Below are positions 14,730 through 21,982 of a DNA stretch of 43,334 nucleotides, piece after piece. Within the stretch, counting starts at the first letter, position 1, and every line of letters begins with the position of its first letter. The notes under the pieces are model-generated. The model searched no databases. It was not told the DNA's origin and saw only the letters and a list, made by a program, of their open reading frames with translations. A program made the translations under genes and the position numbers. Location: the NCBI GenBank assembly GCA_937895785.1, contig CALBKW010000154.1, forward strand, positions 1-43,334, given 5' to 3'. This DNA comes from an uncultured Candidatus Melainabacteria bacterium (GTDB lineage: Bacteria > Cyanobacteriota > Vampirovibrionia > Gastranaerophilales > Gastranaerophilaceae).

Positions 14730-15086
14730 TTATAATTTACCTAAAGTCATCGTGCTTAAATTCGAAAAACATTTCTTTTTTACCCCGTATTCGTTGTAAT
14801 ATAAGTAAAAGCGACCTTGTTGACGGTTTAAAGCTGAGTAATTATAAGTCTTTTCGGCTATTATGTAATGTTTTATCTTTTCAAAAAATTTTCTAGCTTT
14901 TTTATTTTTTAATCTGTAAACCGATATTTCGTTATTATTGTTGAGTCTTGTTAACTGCAAAACCGTATTCCCACATACGGGACAGGATTCCAAGTAATCC
15001 AACTCGCAAAAAATGTAGTTGTCATAAGGCTTTACGCTGAAAGTTTTGCACTTTCGCAAGCCACTGCAACAGTGTATATATCCCAT
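14730..15086 (-). CDS. Zinc-ribbon phage protein
   Basis: A 118-residue protein with N-terminal cysteines HCCSGLRKC (5-13) and a CPVCG knuckle (36-40), which together could bind one zinc. A basic segment follows (LKNKKARKFFEKIKHYI). The C-terminal part is aromatic and basic (RFYLYYNEYGVKKKCF). GGAG lies 9 nt before the ATG. It is the first gene of the block after the putative promoter at 15185 and before the LuxR regulator. A nucleic-acid-binding or regulatory role is likely from zinc ribbon and charge. Specific function unknown. Confidence 0.75.
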   Translation of the reverse strand: MGYIHCCSGLRKCKTFSVKPYDNYIFCELDYLESCPVCGNTVLQLTRLNNNNEISVYRLKNKKARKFFEKIKHYIIAEKTYNYSALNRQQGRFYLYYNEYGVKKKCFSNLSTMTLGKL

Positions 15087-15184
15087 ATTTCTTCTCCGAC
15101 TGTGTAAGGGCGTAGTTTACCCTGTTTAATTCGTTAAACAACTTTACCATCAAGGGCGTGAGTCTTATCCGAATTTGTGTTTTT

Positions 15185-15190
15185 ATTATA
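15185..15190 (-). promoter_or_regulatory. Candidate promoter of the phage minus-strand operon
   Basis: TATAAT on the minus strand lies about 100 nt upstream of the zinc-ribbon gene. No clear -35 is found at 17 bp, which would suit a promoter needing an activator bound at the repeats immediately upstream (15213-15258). Confidence 0.45.
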
Positions 15191-15212
15191 CAATTTTTTT
15201 CTCGCAAAAAAG

Positions 15213-15258
15213 TCCGTTTTAAAACGTACGGATTTTTACGTACGTAATTTTACGGACA
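15213..15258. repeat. Iteron-like tandem repeats inside a larger inverted repeat
   Basis: ACGTACGGATTTTT (15224-15237) and ACGTACGTAATTTT (15238-15251) are tandem 14-bp units, and a third partial unit ACGGAC follows. The outer ends GTCCGT (15213) and ACGGAC (to 15258) are inverted copies, and each is joined to an ACGTACG core. The block lies just upstream of the -10 at 15185. It is a likely protein-binding site controlling the phage operon. Confidence 0.6.
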
Positions 15259-15284
15259 TGGTAGGCTGAAATTGTTTAAAATTG

Positions 15285-16355
15285 CTACTTTAAGTCTAAC
15301 TCGCAGCACATCTGACAGGCTCCGAAGACCTTTGCGACTTTAAGATTCTTTCTAAAGCAACAATAGTGAGGCTTGTTAAAAATCTCTTTTATAGTGTTTT
15401 CCCTTACATTACCCATTTTCATTGAAAGACAAGGGTACATATCCCCTGCTGGAGTAATAAACGTATTAGAAAACGGGAATTTGCATGGCTGATATATTTC
15501 ATTTATAGGTGTTTCAGCCGATGAGTTAAAGAATTTCTCTATTGCTGACAAGGTATCAGGGCAGTTTTCAAACTTTGGAGAAAAGCGCAAACGTACGTTA
15601 GAACGCTTTTGTAGGCTTTCTATTTCTTTGTATACTTCCTTGAAATGCTCTATATCAAAGTATTTTTCAATAGGATAGTTGCCATTAAACTCCTCTATAA
15701 AGCTATCGTGAAGAATTGAATTTTGTTTAAGGTTGTTATTGCGCAAAAACGAGATAGATAAAAACTCGAAACCCTTGTCATTACATAGTTTAAACAATTT
15801 TGGTAAATCATCAAGGTTGTTTTCTAAAACAATAGTCTTAATATCAATCATAGGGCGCTTTTTACGCGAATTTAGGTTGTCTAGATTGTTTATTATTTTG
15901 TCAAAAATGCCGTCTTTGTTGCGGTTTAGGTCGTGATTTTTGCCGTAACCGTCTAATGATACGGATAATAACAACATTTTAGTCCTAATAAATGCATCAA
16001 TGATTTCATCATTAATTAGTATGCCGTTCGATACGACATTAACCTTAGAAAAGGTCTTTTTACAGGCTTTTTCAAGGATTTCGATGAAATCTTTTCGAAC
16101 TAAAGGTTCGCCGCCAACAAGGGTAATAAAGCTGTAAAACGGTACTTGGTCAATGATTTTGAACCATTCCTCAGTTGAAAGCTCTTGTTTATTACGGTCA
16201 TCACCTACATAACAATACGGACATTGTAGATTACATCGATATGTTAGCTCAAAAAAGTATCTCAAAGGCATAAGAGCTTTGCCATACCGAGAATTATAAC
16301 TTGGTAAAGCGTACAAATTTCTAGCTAAATCGAACATTTTTGAGTAATTAGGCAT
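15285..16355 (-). CDS. Radical SAM protein with SPASM-type C-terminus
   Basis: A 356-residue protein. C41-x3-C45-x2-C48 in YRCNLQCPYCYVG binds the SAM-cleaving [4Fe-4S] cluster. LVGGEPLVRKDF (about 79-90) is the GGEP motif. NVVSNGILI and LSVSLDGYG follow as in the family barrel. The C-terminal third has a cysteine-rich region, with PCKFPF, a GDMYPCLSM segment, an HYCCF segment and GACQMCCEL, fitting a SPASM or twitch domain with auxiliary clusters. Such enzymes mature peptides or modify sugars and proteins. No candidate precursor peptide is next to it. It sits at the edge of the phage block, divergent from rimI, with AAAGGA 12 nt before the ATG. It could be a phage cargo gene or a host gene beside the insertion. 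Confidence 0.85.
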   Translation of the reverse strand: MPNYSKMFDLARNLYALPSYNSRYGKALMPLRYFFELTYRCNLQCPYCYVGDDRNKQELSTEEWFKIIDQVPFYSFITLVGGEPLVRKDFIEILEKACKKTFSKVNVVSNGILINDEIIDAFIRTKMLLLSVSLDGYGKNHDLNRNKDGIFDKIINNLDNLNSRKKRPMIDIKTIVLENNLDDLPKLFKLCNDKGFEFLSISFLRNNNLKQNSILHDSFIEEFNGNYPIEKYFDIEHFKEVYKEIESLQKRSNVRLRFSPKFENCPDTLSAIEKFFNSSAETPINEIYQPCKFPFSNTFITPAGDMYPCLSMKMGNVRENTIKEIFNKPHYCCFRKNLKVAKVFGACQMCCELDLK

Positions 16356-16383
16356 GGCTTTATTATCCTTTAAAAACGCTAGT

Positions 16384-16412
16384 TTTACAAGTTTTTGTTT
16401 TTATTGTAAAAT
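16384..16412 (+). promoter_or_regulatory. rimI promoter predicting a leaderless mRNA
   Basis: TTTACA (16384-16389), 17-bp spacer, TAAAAT (16407-16412). The ATG at 16419 lies 6 nt after the -10, that is, at the expected +1. No Shine-Dalgarno precedes the ATG. Confidence 0.7.
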
Positions 16413-16418
16413 CAAACT

Positions 16419-16958
16419 ATGGAAAAGTTCTCATTAAAAATTCGTCCAATGCAAAAACAAGACATTGACGGGATTATAGCGATTGAAGCTGCAACTTATG
16501 GTGATCATCATTGGTCTAAAGACTCTTTTTATTCAGAGTTAAACAATAATTTGGCTAGATACTATTGTGCATTTGACGAAAATGATAATTTAATGGGCTA
16601 TGTTGGTTCGTGGTTTGTTATTGACGAGGCTCATGTTACCAACTTGGCGGTTAGTCCTGATTTTAGACGTAAACATGTTGGAGAATGTCTTTTAAGGACT
16701 GTAATTGAGAACTGTTATAAAGAAAAAGTTAAATATCTTACTTTAGAGGTAAGAATAGGCAATACGCCTGCTATTGGACTGTATGAGAAATATTCTTTCA
16801 AATCTCTAGGAACAAGAAAAGGTTACTATCAAGACAACAATGAGGATGCTTTAATAATGTGGACAGAAAACATCTTTTGGGATAAATTTAAAGAGCAATA
16901 TGCAAAAAATGTGAGTTCTTTAGACGAAAAAGTAGACGTAAAGTATTATGATAATTGA
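16419..16958 (+). CDS. rimI: Ribosomal protein S18-alanine N-acetyltransferase-like
   Basis: A 179-residue GNAT enzyme. IRPMQKQDIDGIIAIE opens the fold. VTNLAVSPDFRRKHVGECLLRTVIE holds the acetyl-CoA site (R-x-x-x-V-G, a variant of R-R-x-G-I-G). YLTLEVRIGNTPAIGLYEKYSFKSLGTRKGYY is the typical RimI C-terminal motif with N-x-x-A-x-x-LY-x-x-x-F. The family acetylates the N-terminal alanine of S18; other N-terminal acetylation is possible. It overlaps the BioY-like gene by 11 bp, so the two form an operon. About 20 extra C-terminal residues exceed the E. coli length of 148. Confidence 0.85.
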   Translation: MEKFSLKIRPMQKQDIDGIIAIEAATYGDHHWSKDSFYSELNNNLARYYCAFDENDNLMGYVGSWFVIDEAHVTNLAVSPDFRRKHVGECLLRTVIENCYKEKVKYLTLEVRIGNTPAIGLYEKYSFKSLGTRKGYYQDNNEDALIMWTENIFWDKFKEQYAKNVSSLDEKVDVKYYDN

Positions 16959-17637
16959 AAAACCAGCAAAAGTTAAAAAAGAAAATGTTTTTAAATATAA
17001 TGGCGAACCTGTTAAAATGACACTGGGCACGTTAATTTTAACCTGTTTGTGTGTGTTTATGATTATCATAGCAACATTCACGCAAATTTCATTTACTCAC
17101 TTTATAATTCCAGCGGATTTTTTAACCTATTTAAATGACGGAATTACACCATCTATCATAAAAGAACACTTTTTGAAGTATTATCGTTATATTCCGCAAG
17201 TGCCTGTAATTCTCTTTATAGCCGCGTTGTTAGGCAAGGTGTTTGGTATAATTGCGGTGCTGGTTTATATTGCAATTGGTTTGTTTGTATATCCAGTATT
17301 TGCACTTGGTGGTGGTCCAAAATATATCATGAATGCTAATTTTGGCTATATTTTAGCTTATATTCCAGCCGTGTTCTTTGCTTCATCTATTTTGAAAAAT
17401 AATTTCTGCTTTAAAAATATCCTACAAGCCTCTATTGTAGCAGTTTTAGTGATTCACGTAATAGGTATTTTTTACTCTCTATTTATTGGGGTAATAAGCC
17501 AAGTTCCTAATTCACTTTTGTTGGGCTGGATTGTCGCACAAAGTGGTACGAAAATTCTTTATGACTTTATGTTTAGCGTAATGTCAATCATTGTTTCAGG
17601 TTGGGTTAGACGATTTTTATGGATTACAATGTGTTAA
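16948..17637 (+). CDS. bioY: BioY-like biotin transporter S component
   Basis: A 229-residue integral membrane protein with about six spans (25-45, 70-83, 86-103, 122-140, 148-170, 185-215). GLFVYPVFALGGGPKYIMNANFGYILAY matches the BioY signature of a glycine-rich loop followed by a G-Y-x-x-x-Y/F helix. BioY binds biotin and works with an energy-coupling module (EcfA/T) or alone. No ECF ATPase genes are adjacent. It is co-transcribed with rimI. The N-terminus has a 25-residue cytoplasmic extension. Substrate is inferred from the family; I am fairly sure of the family. Confidence 0.75.
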   Translation: MIIEKPAKVKKENVFKYNGEPVKMTLGTLILTCLCVFMIIIATFTQISFTHFIIPADFLTYLNDGITPSIIKEHFLKYYRYIPQVPVILFIAALLGKVFGIIAVLVYIAIGLFVYPVFALGGGPKYIMNANFGYILAYIPAVFFASSILKNNFCFKNILQASIVAVLVIHVIGIFYSLFIGVISQVPNSLLLGWIVAQSGTKILYDFMFSVMSIIVSGWVRRFLWITMC

Positions 17638-17726
17638 CTTTTATTACAAATTTGCCGATACCCTAGCAATTATTATTTTCAGGCTTTTTAGAGTACATGT
17701 TACTCAAAAAGAAGGAGATATTTATT

Positions 17727-17879
17727 ATGACATCGTCAAAACTAAGCGAGAAGAAAGTGCAAAGCAAGAACATGGACGAATTTGAAATTTACTTGAAAAA
17801 TCAATGCATGAAGACGACTTTCAACGGTATTGAAATTGAATCTTTCTCTTGGTACAAAAAGATGTTAGGTATTAAATAA
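17727..17879 (+). CDS. Small hypothetical protein (50 aa)
   Basis: The ATG at 17727 has AAGGAGAT 7 nt upstream, one of the best ribosome sites in the window, and a terminator follows 11 bp after the stop. The product (MTSSKLSEKKVQSKNMDEFE..., ending SFSWYKKMLGIK) is soluble and charged with one cysteine. No family recognised. The strong site and own terminator suggest a highly expressed real gene. Confidence 0.7.
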   Translation: MTSSKLSEKKVQSKNMDEFEIYLKNQCMKTTFNGIEIESFSWYKKMLGIK

Positions 17880-17890
17880 AAAGTTTTAAA

Positions 17891-17918
17891 AGAGGACGTT
17901 GAAAAACGCCCTCTTTTT
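17891..17918 (+). terminator. Rho-independent terminator after the 50-aa gene
   Basis: AGAGGACGTT-GAAA-AACGCCCTCT, one A-C mismatch, followed by a T-run. It ends the rimI-bioY-small gene run and stands directly before the pilin promoter. Confidence 0.85.
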
Positions 17919-17919
17919 A

Positions 17920-17949
17920 TTGACAATAGTGTATTATATGTGTTATAAT
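17920..17949 (+). promoter_or_regulatory. Strong pilin promoter
   Basis: TTGACA (17920-17925), 18-bp spacer, TGT-TATAAT extended -10 (TATAAT 17944-17949). Near-consensus; predicted start about 17956, giving a 37-nt leader with AGAGG before the pilin ATG. Confidence 0.85.
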
Positions 17950-17992
17950 GATAGATAGTTTTTTAATATTTTTTGAATAAAAAGAGGTTTAA

Positions 17993-18799
17993 ATGAAAAT
18001 GAATTTTAAAAGATCTGCATTCACTTTGGCAGAAACACTTATCGTTATTGGGATTATCGGTGTAATAGCATCGTTAACAATTCCAACACTTTCTAACGAA
18101 ACAAACTCAAAAGAAGCTGTTACAAAATTGAAAAAAACACAAGCAATTTTGGAAGATGCATTCGGTCGTGCTGAAGCTCAATACGGCTCTTTAGATGATT
18201 GGACAACTTTGAATACAACAGTATTCACTCAAAGAATGACAGGTACAATGAAACTTACAAAAGTTTGTAAGACAGATGCTGAAGATTCGGGCTGTTTTGG
18301 TACTCAAAATACAGCAAACTTTATGAAGTTAGATGGTTCAGTTACAACATCAACTAAATCAAACACTTTGGGTAAAGTTGTTTTGGCTGATGACTCTGCA
18401 GTAGGTTTCTATCTTGAACAAACATCTTCAAAGGATTGTAACAAAGACGTAACTTCAAGTAACGCTTCATTGCCAGATTTACACAAAGTTTGTGGTGTTA
18501 TTACCGTTGATATTAACGGTGCAAGCAAAGGTAAATCAATTTGGGGACGTGATTTATTCGCATTCTACATCACAAAACACGGTTTATATCCAGTAGGTAT
18601 GGATGGTGATACAAATGCTAAGTTCAAAGAAAATTGTACAGCAACTGTTCCAGATGGTGGTTTAGGTACAGGTTGTACAGCTTGGGTTGTAACAAACGGC
18701 AATATGGATTATACAGAAGTTAAAAAAGATGATGCTTCTTGTCTAAAAGGTAACACAAATGCTAAATTGACTTGGACAAACGAAACATCTTGCAGATAA
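17993..18799 (+). CDS. Type IV pilin-like / pseudopilin
   Basis: A 268-residue prepilin. The leader MKMNFKRSA is followed by FTLAETLIVIGIIGVIASL, the methylation motif with mature Glu5 (residue 14) and the hydrophobic N-terminal helix. The -1 residue is Ala rather than the usual Gly. The globular part is rich in Thr/Asn/Lys with eight to nine cysteines (for example VCKTDAEDSGC, DCNKD, VCGVI), likely forming disulfides outside the cell. A prepilin peptidase would cleave it before assembly into a pilus or secretion pseudopilus. It has a near-consensus promoter, so it is probably abundant. Proteins starting FTLAETLIVIGIIG are numerous in Gastranaerophilales, which supports the host assignment. 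Confidence 0.88.
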   Translation: MKMNFKRSAFTLAETLIVIGIIGVIASLTIPTLSNETNSKEAVTKLKKTQAILEDAFGRAEAQYGSLDDWTTLNTTVFTQRMTGTMKLTKVCKTDAEDSGCFGTQNTANFMKLDGSVTTSTKSNTLGKVVLADDSAVGFYLEQTSSKDCNKDVTSSNASLPDLHKVCGVITVDINGASKGKSIWGRDLFAFYITKHGLYPVGMDGDTNAKFKENCTATVPDGGLGTGCTAWVVTNGNMDYTEVKKDDASCLKGNTNAKLTWTNETSCR

Positions 18800-18808
18800 T
18801 ATCTTAAT

Positions 18809-19693
18809 CTAAAAGATAAAATAATCATTTGAGATAGCTGACTCAATTCCAATAGGAATAGTCAGCTTTTCTCTTGCATGAGTAATCTTTAAACCGCTTA
18901 TAGCAGGCACTTTTAGCTCTTGCGCAAGCTCGATTTCTAAATCTTTTAACCATTCTTTATTATCAATATCTAAAAACTCTCCAAATACAATCCCTGCAAT
19001 GTTTTTGCGGAATTGTTCTATGTTCAATAATTGGGTAAACATTTTATCAAGTTTATAAACTGGTTCATTCAAGTCTTCGGTAAAGAAGATAAACTTTTCA
19101 TCTGGTATAAAATCAAGTCCACAAAGTGATACAAGAGTTGCAAGGTTTCCACCAAATGTTATACCTGAGGTCTTACCTTCTCTAATCACTTCAAGTGCTT
19201 TGTATTCTTGTTTTTCGTCAGTTGTAAGAGTTTTGAAAAATGCACCTAGTGTAAATTCATCAGTGTCTTTAATTCCAAAATCACCATTAATCATTGGTGC
19301 GGAGTATGTTACAAGCCCCGCGTGTTTTAGCATCATTGCTGAAAGCGCAGTTATATCAGAGTATCCCGCAAAAATCTTTGGATTTTTGCGGATGATGTTG
19401 TAATCAATTTTGTTTACAAGTCGGATTGCGCCATACCCTCCGCGTAGAGCAATAATAGCGTTAACTTCTTTGTCTTCGAATGCGTTATGTAAGTCATTTA
19501 GACGTTCTTCGTCTGTGCCCGCAAGGTATTTATTGCGTTTTAGAACGTTTTTGCCTAGATTAACCTTATAACCTAAATTTTCAAAATACTTAGTGGCTCT
19601 TAATAAATTTTCATCACTTTCAACACCTCCAGAAGGTGCTATAATACTTATTGTGTCGCCTTTTTCTAATTTTTTAGGTTTAATTAAATTCAT
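18809..19693 (-). CDS. ldcA: Muramoyltetrapeptide LD-carboxypeptidase (S66)
   Basis: A 294-residue peptidase S66 protein. LEKGDTISIIAPSGG opens it. IIALRGGYGAIRLVN holds the RGGYG strand, and FAGYSDITAL carries the conserved G-Y-S-D-x-T/A-L; the catalytic Ser lies in the family's G-x-S segment. Glu and His are in FFTEDLNEPVYKLDKM and GLKITHAREKLTIPIG. It removes the terminal D-Ala from cytoplasmic murein tetrapeptides in recycling. ATG 19693 fits the family N-terminus; an ATG at 19702 (GAGG only 2 nt upstream) is the alternative. Divergent from dnaX and convergent with the pilin, with only 9 bp between their stops. Confidence 0.88.
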   Translation of the reverse strand: MNLIKPKKLEKGDTISIIAPSGGVESDENLLRATKYFENLGYKVNLGKNVLKRNKYLAGTDEERLNDLHNAFEDKEVNAIIALRGGYGAIRLVNKIDYNIIRKNPKIFAGYSDITALSAMMLKHAGLVTYSAPMINGDFGIKDTDEFTLGAFFKTLTTDEKQEYKALEVIREGKTSGITFGGNLATLVSLCGLDFIPDEKFIFFTEDLNEPVYKLDKMFTQLLNIEQFRKNIAGIVFGEFLDIDNKEWLKDLEIELAQELKVPAISGLKITHAREKLTIPIGIESAISNDYFIF

Positions 19694-19721
19694 AATACTT
19701 CTCATAACCTCATTCTTAATA

Positions 19722-19727
19722 TATAAT
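19722..19727 (+). promoter_or_regulatory. dnaX -10 box, leaderless arrangement
   Basis: TATAAT ends 6 nt before the dnaX ATG (19734). A weak TTCTCA lies at 19699-19704 with a 17-bp spacer. No ribosome binding site is possible between box and start codon. Confidence 0.6.
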
Positions 19728-19733
19728 AATAAC

Positions 19734-21713
19734 ATGAACGAAAAATATATACCGTTATACAGAAAATATAGACCACAAACTTTAGGAGAACTCGTTGGAC
19801 AAGAGCACGTTAAAAAGGCGCTTACAAACGCTATTGAACTTAATAAGATTGCTCACGCATACCTTTTCACAGGTCCAAGAGGTACAGGGAAAACTTCAAC
19901 TGCAAGAATACTTGCCAAATCTTTAAATTGTATCAAAGGGCCTACAACAAAGCCTTGTGGGAAATGCCCTAGCTGTCTTGATATTATCAATTCAACGCCA
20001 ATTGATGTAATAGAAATTGATGCAGCAAGTAATCGTTCTGTAAATGATGCGCAAAATATTTTGGAAAAAATCCAATATGCGCCCGTTAACGGTAAATACA
20101 AGATTTATATTATTGACGAAGTTCATATGCTTACAACACAAGCTTTTAATGCACTATTGAAGACATTAGAAGAGCCACCAGAAAACGTAGTGTTCATTCT
20201 TGCAACGACCGAAGTCCATAAGGTTTTAGACACTATCAAGAGCCGTTGTCAAAGATTTGATTTCAAGCGTATTACAACTGAAGATATTGTAAATCACTTA
20301 AAACATGTCGCTAAGCTAGAAAACATCAACATTGAAGACGATGCGCTTATGACGATTGCGAAAAACGCTGCTGGAGGAATGCGTGATAGTTTAGCACTTT
20401 TAGACCAATTGAGTGTTTTAGATACAGAACATGCCATTACTACAGAAGATATAAACATGCTTTTAGGACGTTTGTCTTTTGATGTTTTACATCGTTTATC
20501 TCAATGTATTATTACCTCTCAACCAAATGATGCAATAGAAATTTTTAATGAAATTTATAATTCGGGTAATGAACCAACTCAAATTTTAATGAATTTGTTG
20601 AACTATTTTAAAAATTTGCTTATTGTTAAAAATTGTAAGTCAGAGCTTGTGTTAGAGCTTACTCAAACAACAGAAAGTCAAGCCAATACACTGAAAGAAC
20701 AGGCAAATGAACTTGAAACTCAACAAATAGTTTTCTTAATAGATAAAATTCAACATTACATCCAAGAACTTAAAATGACGACTAGTCAACATTTGTGGCT
20801 TGAAGTTGCAATGATTGATTTGGCAAACTTAGCAGAAAATTCAAAGTTGCTGGATTTGCAAAATAGAATTGCAAGACTCGAAGGTGGAGATGTTCCACAC
20901 GATGTCGTAATGCCTAATTACAAAACACCACCAGCTCCTGTTCAAAAGCCTTCTATGAAGCCTGCAAGTGCACCAGTTCATTCGCCAGTTGTTAGTGAAG
21001 TTCAACACGTAGTTTCTGAATTAAAAGATGCGAAAGAAGTAAAACCTCAGCCAGAAACACCAGTTGTAGAACACATAACTAAAGTTGAACAACCGAAAGA
21101 GGTTGAAGAACGAGTTGAAACTCCTCAAGAGGAGGCATTTCCTGCCGTAAGTACGGCTAGTTACGACCATGCAGACTTGATTACAATGTGGCATGAATTA
21201 CTTGCTAATATTACGAGTACGCCTACAAGGGAATTATTAAAACAGTTAGGCAAACCAGTTGAGATTACTCCTGAAAGTGTAGTTATTGCCATTAAGCAAG
21301 AAATATTCGTAAAACAATGGAGTGAAGAGGCTAAAAAGAAGACTATTGTTGATGCTGTGGATAAGTTATTTAGCCAAAAAGGCTCAAATGTTGTGATTCG
21401 TCAACCATTACCGTCTGATGCAAATGTGAACATTACATCTGCACCAAAACAAGAGGTTGTAAGGCCAACACCAAAGCCTCAACCACCAAAGGGAGAGTCT
21501 TTACCTGAAGAACCTTTATCTGAAAAAAAGCCAGATGTTGAAACACAAACAACAGTAGTAGATGTTGAAAAGCCTACTTCAGACCCTGATATGGTTGAAT
21601 TAGTTGAGGTTGAAGTTCCAACAGAAAAGGCTGAAGAAAAGATTGAGAGCGAAACGGTGTCTGATCAAGTTCGTATGGTAAAAGACCTTTTTGAAGGCAA
21701 AATTGTTGAATAA
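19734..21713 (+). CDS. dnaX: DNA polymerase III subunits gamma/tau
   Basis: A 659-residue clamp-loader subunit. YIPLYRKYRPQTLGELVGQEHV is the standard start. Walker A GPRGTGKTS is at 47-55. The zinc knuckle is formed by CIKGPTTKPCGKCPSC, and IYIIDEVHML is Walker B. EEPP and ATTEVHKVLDTIKSRCQRF (sensor/arginine finger) follow. Domain III (DILNLLGR-like region) runs to about 380, then a long Pro/Glu/Val-rich linker (about 385-470), then a tau-like C-terminal domain with MWHELLANI (about 480-590), and an acidic tail. It loads the sliding clamp and couples core polymerase and helicase. A longer upstream frame exists, but the family start and the -10 box at 19722 fix the ATG at 19734. A slippery A-AAA-AAG lies at 21524. 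Confidence 0.95.
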   Translation: MNEKYIPLYRKYRPQTLGELVGQEHVKKALTNAIELNKIAHAYLFTGPRGTGKTSTARILAKSLNCIKGPTTKPCGKCPSCLDIINSTPIDVIEIDAASNRSVNDAQNILEKIQYAPVNGKYKIYIIDEVHMLTTQAFNALLKTLEEPPENVVFILATTEVHKVLDTIKSRCQRFDFKRITTEDIVNHLKHVAKLENINIEDDALMTIAKNAAGGMRDSLALLDQLSVLDTEHAITTEDINMLLGRLSFDVLHRLSQCIITSQPNDAIEIFNEIYNSGNEPTQILMNLLNYFKNLLIVKNCKSELVLELTQTTESQANTLKEQANELETQQIVFLIDKIQHYIQELKMTTSQHLWLEVAMIDLANLAENSKLLDLQNRIARLEGGDVPHDVVMPNYKTPPAPVQKPSMKPASAPVHSPVVSEVQHVVSELKDAKEVKPQPETPVVEHITKVEQPKEVEERVETPQEEAFPAVSTASYDHADLITMWHELLANITSTPTRELLKQLGKPVEITPESVVIAIKQEIFVKQWSEEAKKKTIVDAVDKLFSQKGSNVVIRQPLPSDANVNITSAPKQEVVRPTPKPQPPKGESLPEEPLSEKKPDVETQTTVVDVEKPTSDPDMVELVEVEVPTEKAEEKIESETVSDQVRMVKDLFEGKIVE

Positions 21714-21841
21714 TTAAATATTCTTAATATTTTGCTAAAAAGCGTTATTAAACATGGTTACAAGGGCATATATTATATATAACCATTCTTTATATTATTC
21801 CCTATATAACTTACCTTACCATACTCCTTTATCATGTTACG

Positions 21842-21861
21842 AGCCGAGTTATCGGCTGATT
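21842..21861 (+). terminator. Weak terminator after dnaX
   Basis: AGCCGA-GTTA-TCGGCT followed by GATTTT. A longer inverted repeat, CTTCAGATA...TATCTGAAG, brackets about 21932-21980 and is followed by T5. Either could end the dnaX transcript. Nothing else is seen in 21714-21982. Confidence 0.4.
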
Positions 21862-21982
21862 TTCATATAAAAAGTCCGTAGTATATAACAATTTAAGATT
21901 TATAAATTTGTTGCATTCGTGCAATAAGAGCTTCAGATAGGCATTAAAATTCTTGTGTACCGATTTCGCTTATCTGAAGTTT

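Larger units (their letters stand above)
2662..15260 (-). mobile_element. Podovirus-type prophage, structural and lysis block
   Basis: Large and small terminase, portal, connector, scaffold, coat, tail protein, endolysin and a LuxR-type regulator lie together on the minus strand, interrupted by three plus-strand membrane genes. Both sides continue into bacterial-looking genes, so this is an integrated element. No integrase, repressor, replication gene or attachment repeat was found. The limits given are the outermost phage-like signals. The true left end may lie beyond 1, and the element may be partial or defective. Confidence 0.75.

Noticed and set aside
15022..15207. A 61-codon minus-strand frame overlapping the zinc-ribbon gene
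   Set aside because: It starts with TTG upstream of the putative -10 box at 15185, has no ribosome site, and overlaps by 65 bp a gene with a good GGAG site.
1..15260. Diversity-generating retroelement or CRISPR in the phage region
   Set aside because: No reverse transcriptase, template/variable repeat pair or regularly spaced repeats were found.
17591..17785. A 64-codon frame spanning the end of the BioY-like gene and the start of the 50-aa gene, suggesting a frameshifted BioY tail
   Set aside because: BioY ends normally at WVRRFLWITMC, no family sequence continues in the other frame, and the 50-aa gene has its own strong ribosome site.
19593..19733. A 47-residue N-terminal extension of dnaX
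   Set aside because: It lies antisense to ldcA, contains the dnaX -10 box, and DnaX proteins start at the YRKYRP segment.
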